This document shows, piece after piece, positions 16,382-25,928 of a stretch of DNA of 64,000 nt. The number at the start of each line of letters is the position of its first letter. The stretch's first letter is position 1. The DNA lies in assembly GCF_900109055.1 (NCBI RefSeq), contig NZ_FOIV01000003.1:684835-748834 (forward strand), in the 5' to 3' direction. The position numbers and the translations under genes were made by a program. Below the pieces are notes generated by a model. It saw only the letters and a list, made by a program, of their open reading frames with translations, was not told the origin of the DNA and ran no database searches. This stretch comes from Prevotella sp. khp7 (GTDB lineage Bacteria; Bacteroidota; Bacteroidia; Bacteroidales; Bacteroidaceae).

Positions 16382-18331
16382 ATGCGGCGCATTTTATTAT
16401 TTCTCTCACTTCTGCCGCTGTTTGCGCAGGCGCAGTTTAATACCGACCGTCTTGTCATGATAGGACGATCGGCATTGTATTATGAGGATTATGTCCTCTC
16501 AATTCAATATTTCAATCAGGCTATCAGCCAGAAACCGTGGCTCTATGAACCGTGGTTTTTTCGTGGGGTAGCTAAGTTTTATCTCGATGATTTTCGTGGG
16601 GCAGAGATTGACTGCTCTGAAGCTATCGAGCGCAATCCATATGTGGTGAGTGCCTATGAACTCCGAGGCCTAAGCCGCATCAATCAGAAGAAGTTTGCCG
16701 AGGCCGTGAGCGACTATGATCGTGCATTACGTTATGATCCTGAGAACCAAGGGCTTTGGCACAATCGTATTCTTTGTTTGATCCAGGAGAAAGATTACGA
16801 TCGTGCGCTTGCTCAGATCGACACCATGACCACTCGCTGGTCGCGTTATGCTCGGGCCTATGCTATGGAGGCCGAAATCTATTTGTTGCAGAAAGATACC
16901 ACCAAGGCTGTCAAGTCGCTCGACAAAAGTTTGGAACTTGATCCTTACGATGGTGGTCTCTGGGCCGAACGGGCTATCATCAGTCTGGCCCGTCAAAAGT
17001 GGAAAGAAGGTGAGGAGTTTCTTACCAAGAGTATCCATCTGCTTCCAAAACATTCAAACAATTATATAAACCGAGCTATGGCTCGTTACAATCAGAACAA
17101 CCTTCGTGGGGCGATGTCCGACTATGATACGGCCCTCGACCTTGACCCTGATAACTTCCTTGGTCACTACAATCGTGGTCTACTCCGTGCACAGGTGGGC
17201 GATGACAACCGAGGAATTGAAGACTTTAACTTTGTACTGAAGCTTGAGCCCGACAACCTGATGGCTCTTTTCAATCGTGCCTTGTTGTTGGAACAGACGG
17301 GCAATTTGCGTGGTGCTGTTCGCGACTATTCCAAGGTTATCGAAGAATATCCAAATTTTTGGTTCGGCTTGCAGCACCGTGCCTCTTGCTATCGCCGTTT
17401 GGGAAACACCAAACAAGCAGAACTCGATGAATTCCGTATTTTGAAGGCTCAGATGGATAAACGCTATGGCAAGCAACCCCGTCTCTCAAAGAAACAGATG
17501 CGTAAACGTAGCGATGAAGACCTCGAGAAGTATAATCAGCTGGTTGTGGCTGATGAACAGGAGGTTGAGCACGAGTATAAAAGCGATTATCGCGGACGCG
17601 TACAGAATCGCAAGGCTGAACTTGTATGGCAGCCCATGTATGGCCTCACCTTTATTAAACCCCAAAACGATGTAAAGATTGAAATCCCTTATGAGTCTAC
17701 TGTTGACCAGTTCAACCAGCGTTCAGGTTCTCATACCGTCTTTGTGTCTTGCGAACAGCGTAACCTCAGCGAGGAACGTATGAAACAGACCTTTTCCTAT
17801 ATTGACTCGCTTAGTACTCGTATTGACGAGGCCAAGACTACGACCGCAGTTGTGCCTCTGTTATTACTCCGTGCAGTAGCCTATGGTACTATTCAGAATT
17901 TCGACAATGCCATCGATGATTTGAGTATCTGCCTGCAGATTGATTCTACCTCGTCGCTTGCTTATTGGCAGCGTGCTGTATGTCAGGCCAAAATCAACGA
18001 GTTCAACGCCTCACAGGGCACCAATATCGAGCTTAAGTCGGCTAATGTGATGGGTGACCTTTCCGAGGCCATCCAGCAGTCGCCGAAAAATGCCTATCTA
18101 TATTACAATCGAGGCAACCTCTATGCCCAGCGCAACGATTATCAGCATGCTATTGACGATTATACGCGTGCGTTGAAGTTAGAAGAACGACTTGCTGAGG
18201 CATGGTTCAATCGTGGTCTTGCAAAGATTTACGTCAAGCGCGTAAATGAGGGTATAGAAGACCTCTCGAAAGCAGGTGAACTTGGCCTCTATCAGGCATA
18301 TAGTGTGATTAAAAAGTACCGCGAAAAATAG
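16382..18331 (+). CDS. Secreted tetratricopeptide-repeat protein
   Basis: The 649-residue protein has a signal peptide (MRRILLFLSLLPLFAQAQ) and two blocks of TPR repeats. The first, about residues 25-350, has many copies of a 34-residue unit with the recurring pattern AxxDYDxAL...DP. The second, about 480-640, follows a charged linker (KKQMRKRSDEDLEKYNQL) and a beta-rich stretch. TPR arrays bind partner proteins, probably in the periplasm here. A GTG nine bases upstream would overlap the def stop. The ATG was preferred because it gives a clean signal peptide. Confidence 0.85.
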   Translation: MRRILLFLSLLPLFAQAQFNTDRLVMIGRSALYYEDYVLSIQYFNQAISQKPWLYEPWFFRGVAKFYLDDFRGAEIDCSEAIERNPYVVSAYELRGLSRINQKKFAEAVSDYDRALRYDPENQGLWHNRILCLIQEKDYDRALAQIDTMTTRWSRYARAYAMEAEIYLLQKDTTKAVKSLDKSLELDPYDGGLWAERAIISLARQKWKEGEEFLTKSIHLLPKHSNNYINRAMARYNQNNLRGAMSDYDTALDLDPDNFLGHYNRGLLRAQVGDDNRGIEDFNFVLKLEPDNLMALFNRALLLEQTGNLRGAVRDYSKVIEEYPNFWFGLQHRASCYRRLGNTKQAELDEFRILKAQMDKRYGKQPRLSKKQMRKRSDEDLEKYNQLVVADEQEVEHEYKSDYRGRVQNRKAELVWQPMYGLTFIKPQNDVKIEIPYESTVDQFNQRSGSHTVFVSCEQRNLSEERMKQTFSYIDSLSTRIDEAKTTTAVVPLLLLRAVAYGTIQNFDNAIDDLSICLQIDSTSSLAYWQRAVCQAKINEFNASQGTNIELKSANVMGDLSEAIQQSPKNAYLYYNRGNLYAQRNDYQHAIDDYTRALKLEERLAEAWFNRGLAKIYVKRVNEGIEDLSKAGELGLYQAYSVIKKYREK

Positions 18332-18370
18332 AATTTTGCAGCAAGAATTAATCTGTAGCCCCAAATTCTT

Positions 18371-19801
18371 ATGAAAAAGATTTTAGTTGTTATTGCCCTT
18401 GTCATGCTGAACATATGTCAATTACCAGCACAAGAACTAATAGCGTGTGGACCTTTTTATAGCGAACCGCATGAAGTAACTGTTGAGGCCAATATCACAT
18501 TGCAACCATTTGTCGAACAGACTGTCGGCATGAGAAGTAACTCAACACGAACAGATGTAACTGCTATTAAGTGGATTGACCGTATCACAAATATGCCGAC
18601 TTATTTAAGGGACTTTTATGATCTTTATGGGAATAAAGTTCATGAAGTTCTTAATGGAAAACAAAATTGGACTGCAGATCCTGCTCTGGCTGATTATAAT
18701 GAGAGCAATAATTCCTATTATATTACGCTAACGACTATCAAGGGGACGGTCGACTTTACATTCTCCAGAGATGCATCAGCGGAAGTTATAAAACAGAGTT
18801 GTAGAAATGCTGTACAAGAGGTTTGTAAATCTCAGTATGCTGATGCTGATTCTTTCATACGCTATCTGATAATTGCTCTGAGTTATGATTATCCAGAAGC
18901 ATTCTGGTTACGTAATTATTTCAGATGGGGCGATTATTATAGTTGGCAATACAATTATAGTCAAACCAGTGGCAAAGGTACAGCGGAGTATTCTCAAAGA
19001 ATATATTTTGTATTAAAAGCCGATGATTTTGATCGGCGATTGGATTTTTTGGATGATGCCATATTGGTATATTCTGCTGTGACAGATATCACTGAGAAAG
19101 TTAACGGCATTATAAGTGAGAGCCCCGATGGCAGCCGTTATGACAAGGTCGCGTATTTGAATGATTGGCTGACGCATCATAATTGCTATAATCCCGAATA
19201 TTCCGGTACTCCAGACAATATGAAACATCATGTAGTTTGGAGTCCATATAGTGCTTTTATGGGGTTGTCTGATGCTGACGGACCTGTTTGTGAGGCGTAT
19301 GCGAGGGCATTTAAGATACTTTGCGATAAACTGAATATACCTTGCGTCCTTGCCTCGGGGTATGCTAAGGGTAATAAACTTCAGGCTCAAGGCGAATCGC
19401 ATGTGTGGAACGAAACGCAAATGGACGATGGTCAATGGTATGCGGTCGATGTGACATGGAACGATCCGGTAGTAAAGTCAAAACAAGAAAAGATTTCTGG
19501 CTTTGAAAATCATAATTGGCTGTTGTTGGGAAAGAAGGATTTGGTTGCAAATGATTTTACGTTTGAGGAGTCTCATCCCTTATCTATCACATGGGATAAC
19601 AAGCCTGAGATTATGGATAAATGGGATTGTTTGATTGAATCACTGATTGCCGATTACAAATACAGAAATTCTACTGGCATCCGAACTGCGGCATATCACC
19701 CATCTGATAAAGTTCAACTTTATAATATGCAAGGTCAGAAGGTCGATGCAGAATATAAGGGAATTGTCCTTTCTAATGGTAGAAAGTATATTGCCAAATA
19801 A
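18371..19801 (+). CDS. Secreted transglutaminase-like protein
   Basis: The 476-residue protein has a signal peptide (LVMLNICQLPAQ). A transglutaminase-like core at about residues 255-375 carries a plausible Cys-His-Asp triad: GPVCEAYARAF (Cys), ESHVWNE (His) and YAVDVTWNDP (Asp). In bacteria such proteins are more often proteases or peptide-processing enzymes than true cross-linkers. The last 40 residues (VQLYNMQGQKV ... KGIVLSNGRKYIAK) look like the C-terminal sorting-type domain found on many secreted Bacteroidota proteins, so export through type IX secretion is possible. The substrate is not known. Confidence 0.8.
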   Translation: MKKILVVIALVMLNICQLPAQELIACGPFYSEPHEVTVEANITLQPFVEQTVGMRSNSTRTDVTAIKWIDRITNMPTYLRDFYDLYGNKVHEVLNGKQNWTADPALADYNESNNSYYITLTTIKGTVDFTFSRDASAEVIKQSCRNAVQEVCKSQYADADSFIRYLIIALSYDYPEAFWLRNYFRWGDYYSWQYNYSQTSGKGTAEYSQRIYFVLKADDFDRRLDFLDDAILVYSAVTDITEKVNGIISESPDGSRYDKVAYLNDWLTHHNCYNPEYSGTPDNMKHHVVWSPYSAFMGLSDADGPVCEAYARAFKILCDKLNIPCVLASGYAKGNKLQAQGESHVWNETQMDDGQWYAVDVTWNDPVVKSKQEKISGFENHNWLLLGKKDLVANDFTFEESHPLSITWDNKPEIMDKWDCLIESLIADYKYRNSTGIRTAAYHPSDKVQLYNMQGQKVDAEYKGIVLSNGRKYIAK

Positions 19802-19890
19802 ACCGAGAGCACAAGTGAGGGATCTGCGTCCTCTTTATCGTCGAATATGAAAAAAATCCTCATTTTGTATGCAATGTCGAAAATTTGTAG

Positions 19891-19898
19891 TATCTTTG
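19891..19898 (+). promoter_or_regulatory. thrS promoter -7 box
   Basis: TATCTTTG lies 35 bases before the thrS start. TTTG at 19864-19867 is 23 bases upstream, a little farther than usual. Confidence 0.5.
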
Positions 19899-19932
19899 CA
19901 CGCAATTTCAAATTCAAACATATATTGTAGAT

Positions 19933-21876
19933 ATGATTAACATTACATTCCCAGACGGATCTGTTCGCTCGTATGAGCAGGGCGTAACTGGTATCCAGAT
20001 TGCAGAGAGCATCTCTCCGGCTCTTGCACGCAGCGTTGTAAGCTGTGGAGTAAATGGTGAGACGGTAGAGCTGAACCGTCCTATCAACGAGGACGCTACC
20101 ATCGAGCTCTACAAGTTCGACGACGAGCAGGGTAAGCATACCTTCTGGCACACATCGGCCCACTTGCTGGCCGAGGCATTGCAGGAGTTGTATCCTGGCA
20201 TACAGTTCGGTTTCGGACCTGCTGTCGAGAATGGTTTCTTCTATGATGTATTGCTGAAGGACGGCGAGAGCATCAAGGAGAGCGATTTCCCAAAGATTGA
20301 GGCTAAGATGAAGGAACTGGCCGGCAAGAAGGAGCCTGTAGTTCGTCGTGAGGTACCAAAGGCCGAGGCCCTGAAGCAGTTTGCTGAGTGGGGACAGACC
20401 TATAAGTGCGAGCACATCGAGCAGGATCTTGAAGACGGTTCAATCACCACCTATACCCAGGGTAATTTCACCGATCTGTGCCGTGGTCCACACCTCGTGG
20501 ATACTGGCGAGATCAAGGCTGTTAAGCTTACCTCAGTAGCAGGTGCTTTCTGGCGTGGCGATGCTAACCGCGAGCAGATGCAGCGCTTGTACGGTATCTC
20601 ATTCCCCAAGAAGAAGATGCTCGATGAGTATCTAGAGATGCTGGAGGAGGCTAAGAAGCGCGACCATCGTAAGATAGGTAAGGAGATGGAGTTGTTCATG
20701 TTCTCAGATAAGGTAGGTAAGGGCTTGCCCATCTGGTTGCCAAAGGGTACCGAACTCCGTCTGCGTTTGCAGGATCACCTGCGCAAGGTGCAGAAGCGTT
20801 TCGGCTATCAGGAGGTTATCACTCCACACATTGGTTCTAAGAACCTCTATGTTACCTCTGGTCACTATGCTCACTATGGCAAGGATTCGTTCCAGCCTAT
20901 CCATACACCTGAGGAGGACGAGGAGTACATGCTGAAGCCAATGAACTGTCCTCACCACTGCGAAATCTTCGCTTGGAAGCCCCGTTCATACCGCGACCTG
21001 CCTCTGCGTATCGCTGAGTTTGGTACCGTATATCGCTACGAGCAGAGTGGTGAGCTGCACGGACTGACCCGTGTACGTTCGTTCACACAGGACGATGCCC
21101 ACTTGTTCTGTCGTCCCGACCAGGTTAAGCAGGAGTTCTTGAATGTAATGGATATCATCGGTATCGTGCTCACAGCCTTCGGATTCAACTTCGAGGCTCA
21201 GATTTCTCTGCGCGATCCTAACGACCACGATAAGTATGTAGGTACTGATGAGGACTGGGCACTGGCTGAGAAGGCTATTGTAGAGGCTTGTCAGGAGAAG
21301 GGTCTGCCCGCTAAGGTAGAATATGGCGAGGCTGCTTTCTATGGTCCTAAGCTCGACTTCATGATTAAGGACGCTATCGGTCGTCGTTGGCAGCTGGGTA
21401 CTATCCAGGTTGACTACAACCTGCCTAAGCGCTTCAACCTCGAGTATACCGATGAGGACAACCAGAAGAAGACACCTGTAATGATTCACCGTGCACCATT
21501 CGGATCAATGGAGCGTTTCTGCGCTGTGCTGATTGAGCACACCAGCGGTCACTTCCCCTTGTGGCTCACACCTGATCAGGTTGCTATCCTGCCTCTGTCG
21601 GAGAAGTATAACGACTATGCCCAGGAAGTAGCTAAGAAGTTTGATATGGGTGGCGTCCGCGCAACCATCGACCTGCGTAATGAGAAGCTGGGCCGTAAGA
21701 TTCGTGACAACGAGCTGAAGCGCATTCCTTACATGGTAATTGTAGGTGAGAAAGAACAGCAGGATGGTACCGTGGCCGTGCGTCCTCAGGGCGGTGGCGA
21801 GCAGAGTGTTAAGACCATTCAGGAGTTTATTGACGAGGTGAACGCTCGCGTTGCCGAAATGACAAAAGACTTCTAA
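19933..21876 (+). CDS. thrS: Threonine-tRNA ligase
   Basis: The 647-residue enzyme charges tRNA-Thr. It shows an N-terminal TGS domain (residues 1-60), an editing domain with [11 protein letters not shown] near 73, the class II catalytic core with [10 protein letters not shown] (zinc ligand region) near 338 and a C-terminal anticodon-binding domain ([14 protein letters not shown] onward). It is full length. It is followed by infC from its own promoter, a common gene order in many bacteria. Confidence 0.98.
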   Translation: MINITFPDGSVRSYEQGVTGIQIAESISPALARSVVSCGVNGETVELNRPINEDATIELYKFDDEQGKHTFWHTSAHLLAEALQELYPGIQFGFGPAVENGFFYDVLLKDGESIKESDFPKIEAKMKELAGKKEPVVRREVPKAEALKQFAEWGQTYKCEHIEQDLEDGSITTYTQGNFTDLCRGPHLVDTGEIKAVKLTSVAGAFWRGDANREQMQRLYGISFPKKKMLDEYLEMLEEAKKRDHRKIGKEMELFMFSDKVGKGLPIWLPKGTELRLRLQDHLRKVQKRFGYQEVITPHIGSKNLYVTSGHYAHYGKDSFQPIHTPEEDEEYMLKPMNCPHHCEIFAWKPRSYRDLPLRIAEFGTVYRYEQSGELHGLTRVRSFTQDDAHLFCRPDQVKQEFLNVMDIIGIVLTAFGFNFEAQISLRDPNDHDKYVGTDEDWALAEKAIVEACQEKGLPAKVEYGEAAFYGPKLDFMIKDAIGRRWQLGTIQVDYNLPKRFNLEYTDEDNQKKTPVMIHRAPFGSMERFCAVLIEHTSGHFPLWLTPDQVAILPLSEKYNDYAQEVAKKFDMGGVRATIDLRNEKLGRKIRDNELKRIPYMVIVGEKEQQDGTVAVRPQGGGEQSVKTIQEFIDEVNARVAEMTKDF

Positions 21877-21897
21877 AGTAAAAAAAATAGGAAAAAA

Positions 21898-21929
21898 TTT
21901 GGTTAATTCGCTGAAAGTTAGTAATTTTG
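21898..21929 (+). promoter_or_regulatory. Promoter of infC-rpmI-rplT
   Basis: TTTG (21898-21901), a 20-base spacer and TAATTTTG (21922-21929) form a full promoter 26 bases before infC. Confidence 0.7.
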
Positions 21930-21954
21930 CACCCGATTTTCTAAAAAGTATTTG

Positions 21955-22653
21955 ATGAAGAATGACAAATTGAAGAATCAGTATCGAATCAACGAACAGA
22001 TTCGAGTACGTGAAGTCCGCATCGTCGGTGACGATGGTAGTACCGTTGTTAATACCCGTGATGCGCTGAGCATGGCCCGCGATCAGGGCGTAGATCTCGT
22101 AGAGATTTCACCCAACGCCAATCCGCCCGTTTGTCGTCTTATCGATTACTCCAAGTTCCTTTACCAGCAGAAGAAGCGTCAGAAAGAAATGAAGGCCAAG
22201 CAGGTGAAGGTTGAGGTGAAGGAAATTCGTTTCGGGCCTCAGACCGACGAGCACGACTACCAGTTCAAGCTCAAGCACGCTCGTGAGTTCCTTGAGGAGG
22301 GCAACAAGGTTCGTGCCTATGTGTTCTTCCGTGGACGTTCAATCCTGTTCAAAGAACAGGGCGAGGTGTTGCTGTTGCGTTTCGCAAACGACCTTGAGGA
22401 GGTAGGAAAAGTTGAGGGTATGCCCTCGCTCGAAGGTAAGAAGATGTTCCTTTATCTGGCTCCTAAGAAAGCTGGTGAGAAGAAAAAGAGTCAGCAGGCT
22501 CGTGATCGTGAGGCTGCTGAGGCAGAAGCTAAGGAAGCAAAGAAAGCTCAGCAGGCAGAATCAAAAGAGACAGAGATGCCAGCTAACGGTGGTCTCTTCG
22601 CCAATGCAAAGATCAGTGCCGATGCGCTGAAGAAATTGCAGGACAACGAATAG
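21955..22653 (+). CDS. infC: Translation initiation factor IF-3
   Basis: IF-3 binds the 30S subunit and checks start codon selection. The N-domain begins [16 protein letters not shown], and the C-domain includes [21 protein letters not shown]. At 232 residues it is longer than the about 180 of E. coli. The extra C-terminal tail, from about residue 175 on, is rich in Lys, Glu, Ala and Gln. A TTG directly before the ATG is also in frame; the ATG at 21955 was chosen. rpmI and rplT follow. Confidence 0.96.
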   Translation: MKNDKLKNQYRINEQIRVREVRIVGDDGSTVVNTRDALSMARDQGVDLVEISPNANPPVCRLIDYSKFLYQQKKRQKEMKAKQVKVEVKEIRFGPQTDEHDYQFKLKHAREFLEEGNKVRAYVFFRGRSILFKEQGEVLLLRFANDLEEVGKVEGMPSLEGKKMFLYLAPKKAGEKKKSQQARDREAAEAEAKEAKKAQQAESKETEMPANGGLFANAKISADALKKLQDNE

Positions 22654-22723
22654 AAAAAGAAGGTGGCGCGCCCGGTATATGCGTTGCTGCCGTTTATTAA
22701 TAACAATTTAAAATTTTAAAACA

Positions 22724-22921
22724 ATGCCAAAAGTAAAGACAAATTCCGGTGCAAAGAAGAGATTCACATTCACCGGTACAGGTAAGGTAAAGAGACGTCA
22801 CGCCTTCCACAGTCACATCCTGACTAAGAAGACCAAGAAGCAGAAGCGTAACTTGGTTGGTACAACTATCGTTGATCAGACAAACATGAAGCAGGTGCGT
22901 GACCTGTTGTGTCTCCGTTAA
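22724..22921 (+). CDS. rpmI: 50S ribosomal protein L35
   Basis: The 65-residue basic protein begins [20 protein letters not shown], typical of bL35. It lies between infC and rplT, the usual order. The 70-base gap upstream contains a GC-rich stretch (GGCGCGCC) that could form part of a control hairpin for L20 autoregulation, but I could not draw a convincing structure. Confidence 0.97.
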   Translation: MPKVKTNSGAKKRFTFTGTGKVKRRHAFHSHILTKKTKKQKRNLVGTTIVDQTNMKQVRDLLCLR

Positions 22922-22955
22922 ACCTATTGTCGAACATTTAAAGTAGAAGAAAACT

Positions 22956-23300
22956 ATGCCAAGAAGTGTAAACAACGTTGCCTCAAGAGCAAAGCGTAAG
23001 AGAATTTTGAAGCTTACCCGCGGTTACTTCGGTGCCCGCAAGAATGTTTGGACAGTAGCAAAGAACACATGGGAGAAAGGTCTTACCTATGCTTACCGTG
23101 ATCGTCGTAACAAGAAGCGCAACTTCCGCAGCCTGTGGATTCAGCGTATCAACGCTGCCGCTCGCCAGGAGGGTCTGAGCTATTCTGTTCTGATGGGTAA
23201 CCTTGCAAAGGCAGGTATCGAGATTAACCGTAAGGTTCTCGCTGACCTCGCTATGAACAACCCCGAGGCTTTCAAGGCCATCGTGGAGAAGGTTAAGTAA
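22956..23300 (+). CDS. rplT: 50S ribosomal protein L20
   Basis: The 114-residue protein begins [20 protein letters not shown], with the long basic helix of bL20. It assembles early on 23S rRNA and in many bacteria represses its own operon. It is the last gene of the operon, followed by a strong hairpin terminator. Confidence 0.97.
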   Translation: MPRSVNNVASRAKRKRILKLTRGYFGARKNVWTVAKNTWEKGLTYAYRDRRNKKRNFRSLWIQRINAAARQEGLSYSVLMGNLAKAGIEINRKVLADLAMNNPEAFKAIVEKVK

Positions 23301-23322
23301 AGAATCGCAAGTCTTTATCAAT

Positions 23323-23360
23323 AATAATCCCAGCCGAAAAGGCTGGGATTATTTGTTTTT
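23323..23360. terminator. Strong bidirectional terminator between rplT and the serpin gene
   Basis: A 13-bp perfect stem (23323-23335 with 23341-23353) with loop GAAAA is followed by T's. AT pairs at its base let it serve both convergent genes. Confidence 0.9.
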
Positions 23361-24645
23361 ATTCCCCTCTATAGGTTCCTATGAAGAATATCACACCGCT
23401 ACTTGCTTCCTGAATCACGTATATAAATGGGCGGTTGCAATGGAAGTCTACTTTCTCTGGTTGATGTCCAGGACCAGGCGACATTAAATCCATCATGGCC
23501 ACGGTCACAGCTGCCGCTTTAGTACCTTCCTCATTAACCTCGATAGCGGCTTTCTGTTTCATCAGCCCTACATGTAGCCCCTCCTTGATATTAGAACTGA
23601 TGTTTGGAAACTCGGCTGAACTTGTGAACATCGTCGGTGCTCCCATTGCAGATAGCGGTTCTACCAGGTCGGTTTCAAAGTCTGTCTTAAAGCGTGGAAT
23701 CATAATATCAACCTCAGCACTCCATGCGTTCTGATAGTTGGTAAGTTCTTTCCACCACAGACTGCTCATGCTGCTGATTACGGTATCTATCGTCTTACCC
23801 TCCTTGGGTAGTAGCACCTTCATGCTCCACTTGTCACCGCTGCCGTAAGGTAGATTCAGCATCTGACACATCTCGTTTTCGCTGTATAATGCCATAGCTT
23901 TACGATGCATCATCGGCAGACTCTTCTTCTGGCCGTCCATAGCCGTGAAGTCCTCGTTCTTTGTATCTTTCTTGTCAAACTTGTCAGTCCAAGTGGCCTT
24001 GAAATAGATGGCGTTCATCAACAATAGCAGGGCATCGATATTCAGTTCATTCTCTTTCAATATTTCTGGAATCATATTGTCGGTTTTTTTCTTACACCAG
24101 CCGTTGATCTGTTTCAGCGCCTCGTCCTTCTTGCTGAAATCAAGACTTGATACTTCTGCACTATAGTAATTTTTCATGTCTTTTTCATACTGAGATTCCA
24201 ACTTGACATTCATAAACTTGTTAGAAATTACCGTATTTGCGACCTCCAATGTCACCGACGAGTCGGTCTTGGGAGCCTCTTCTATCAGTTTCTGACAGAA
24301 CTCGTTCACCGCTTTTACTTCGTTATAACCAAAGCCCAAAACTGTGCCAATCTCCTTGGCCGTCTCGCCTGTGGCACCATCATTAAGCATGCCCATCACA
24401 TAGGTTACGCTGATAGGCGATATGATGCTGCTCTTCTTGCCCTTAGGCATGTTGCTGATGGTCTTGAACAGATTGAACGAGAAGTCAGTGTTCTTCTCTA
24501 CATAGGTCTTTTCCTCTTGTGTGAGTTCAATGGCTCTGGTTTTCGGCAGCATGTTGATTACCTCTTCACCCTCATCGAGCTCATTACTGCTTTTGCAGCC
24601 TGCTATGGCCACAGCTACGGTCGCGAATAAAAATAGTTTTTTCAT
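23359..24645 (-). CDS. Serpin-family protease inhibitor lipoprotein
   Basis: The 428-residue protein has a signal peptide with lipobox (AIAGCKSS), so it is probably an outer-membrane or surface lipoprotein. The serpin fold is clear: SIISPISVTYVMGMLNDGA near residue 73, NAIYFKATW near 212, and the hinge NEEGTKAAAVTV followed by the C-terminal NRPFIYVI. Counting 17 residues from the hinge Glu (residue 372) places the scissile bond at Met388-Ser389, at 23479-23484 on the DNA. An intact small-residue hinge means it is likely inhibitory. Serpins of gut bacteria can block host or rival proteases; the target here is unknown. Confidence 0.92.
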   Translation of the reverse strand: MKKLFLFATVAVAIAGCKSSNELDEGEEVINMLPKTRAIELTQEEKTYVEKNTDFSFNLFKTISNMPKGKKSSIISPISVTYVMGMLNDGATGETAKEIGTVLGFGYNEVKAVNEFCQKLIEEAPKTDSSVTLEVANTVISNKFMNVKLESQYEKDMKNYYSAEVSSLDFSKKDEALKQINGWCKKKTDNMIPEILKENELNIDALLLLMNAIYFKATWTDKFDKKDTKNEDFTAMDGQKKSLPMMHRKAMALYSENEMCQMLNLPYGSGDKWSMKVLLPKEGKTIDTVISSMSSLWWKELTNYQNAWSAEVDIMIPRFKTDFETDLVEPLSAMGAPTMFTSSAEFPNISSNIKEGLHVGLMKQKAAIEVNEEGTKAAAVTVAMMDLMSPGPGHQPEKVDFHCNRPFIYVIQEASSGVIFFIGTYRGE

Positions 24646-24701
24646 AATCAGTTATGCTAAAGTTATAATATTTCACTCATGTATGACTCCACCTGTAGAA
24701 C

Positions 24702-25928
24702 TTACAGGTTGTAGCGCATTCCCAGTTGTAGACTCATAGCCGTGGGCTTATCTTTGAAGAAGTTGCTCACGTTACTGCCGTTGTCAAAGTAGTGTCGCAC
24801 GCCTGGTTCTGCATAGACGCCCAGTTGTGGTATAATGTTGTACTGCACCCCCAGATGTCCGCCAATAGACCATTGCGGACGGTCCTTGTCTATTTTCTGT
24901 TCTATGCCGTCTGTTTCTGCTGTCGCTTTTACGTTAAAGTCTACCTGTCCACCAGCGCTCACATAGATGTTCAGCCTGTCCCACTGCCACAATTGTAGCT
25001 GCATATTTAATGGGACACCCACGTAGTGCAATACTTGATGACGCTTTACCTCAAGCGAGCGCATCACGCTTGTAAAGTCAGAGTGGAGCTTTGTGTAAGC
25101 CACACCCGAACTCACCGATAAACGGTCGGATAGGGGATAGCTCAACGTAATACCTATTGTGAAGGGCTGATCATGGCTCTGGTGCTCTTCGTAGCCAACC
25201 AGATAGGCTACCTCGCCGCGCGACATGGCAAAGTTGCTTAATGTTGATGGGCTCATCATCACACCGTTCGTGTTATCATATCCGCCCGAGGATGCTGAGG
25301 CATACAGGTTCATGGTTGATTTTCGTGCATGGGAGTGTTGTTTCTGCCGCTCTAATTCACAAACCCTAGGCAGAGTGTGTTTCTTATCCTGTTCCCTCAG
25401 CGATTCCTTATCCTCAGGTGCTTTTGTCGTCTGTTCTTTCTCTATTGTCTGCTTAGCAGATTCCTCTGTAGACTGAGCGGCTTTTGGCTCTGTCACCTCC
25501 TGTGCCTCAGTTGCAGTTTCGTAGCCTGTAGCCTGCGCCATCAGCTTCCTTTCTGTGCTTGTGGCGGCTATGCTAGTGGCTTTTGCGGCAGGAACTGCCA
25601 TATCTTCTATAGTGCTCTCAGAGTGTTCGTTGCTATCATTGTGAGCCGTCTGTATGTTTCCATTCTCCGGTGTGGCCTGTTGTGCCAGTTCTGTGCTCTG
25701 TTTGCCCGTCTCGATGTTTTCCCATAGCATGTAAGCCCCGCCCAGCAGCAGTCCGACTACGGCTGCGGCTACTACGTATCGGCGCAACGACACCATCATC
25801 GTCGGCTTTGGGGTTACCTGCTGCTTGTCGAGCGTAGCCTCAATGTCGGCCCACAAGTCGCGCTTAGGCTCCTCGCGGTAGTTCTCCATGTGGTTTCTCA
25901 GCCTTTCGGCCCATTTGTCTTGCTTCAT
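24702..25928 (-). CDS. Anti-sigma-like protein fused to an outer-membrane beta-barrel domain
   Basis: The 408-residue protein has three parts. Residues 1-50 are cytoplasm-like and charged (MKQDKWAERLRNHMENYREE, then DLWADIEATLDKQ). Residues 51-69 form a transmembrane helix. Residues 71-204 are a low-complexity linker rich in Glu, Thr, Ala and Gln. The rest looks like a small outer-membrane barrel (FTIGITLSYPLSDRLSVSSG, and a final aromatic strand LQLGMRYNL). The gene overlaps the sigma factor by 4 bases (ATGA), so it probably controls that sigma factor. The unusual topology is discussed in the findings. Barrel assignment rests on strand pattern only. Confidence 0.7.
   Translation of the reverse strand: MKQDKWAERLRNHMENYREEPKRDLWADIEATLDKQQVTPKPTMMVSLRRYVVAAAVVGLLLGGAYMLWENIETGKQSTELAQQATPENGNIQTAHNDSNEHSESTIEDMAVPAAKATSIAATSTERKLMAQATGYETATEAQEVTEPKAAQSTEESAKQTIEKEQTTKAPEDKESLREQDKKHTLPRVCELERQKQHSHARKSTMNLYASASSGGYDNTNGVMMSPSTLSNFAMSRGEVAYLVGYEEHQSHDQPFTIGITLSYPLSDRLSVSSGVAYTKLHSDFTSVMRSLEVKRHQVLHYVGVPLNMQLQLWQWDRLNIYVSAGGQVDFNVKATAETDGIEQKIDKDRPQWSIGGHLGVQYNIIPQLGVYAEPGVRHYFDNGSNVSNFFKDKPTAMSLQLGMRYNL

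Noticed and set aside
19815-19842. A terminator after the transglutaminase-like gene (GAGG ... CCTC then TTTAT).
   Set aside because: Only four to five base pairs form, with an 8-base or larger loop and a short T-run, too weak to call.
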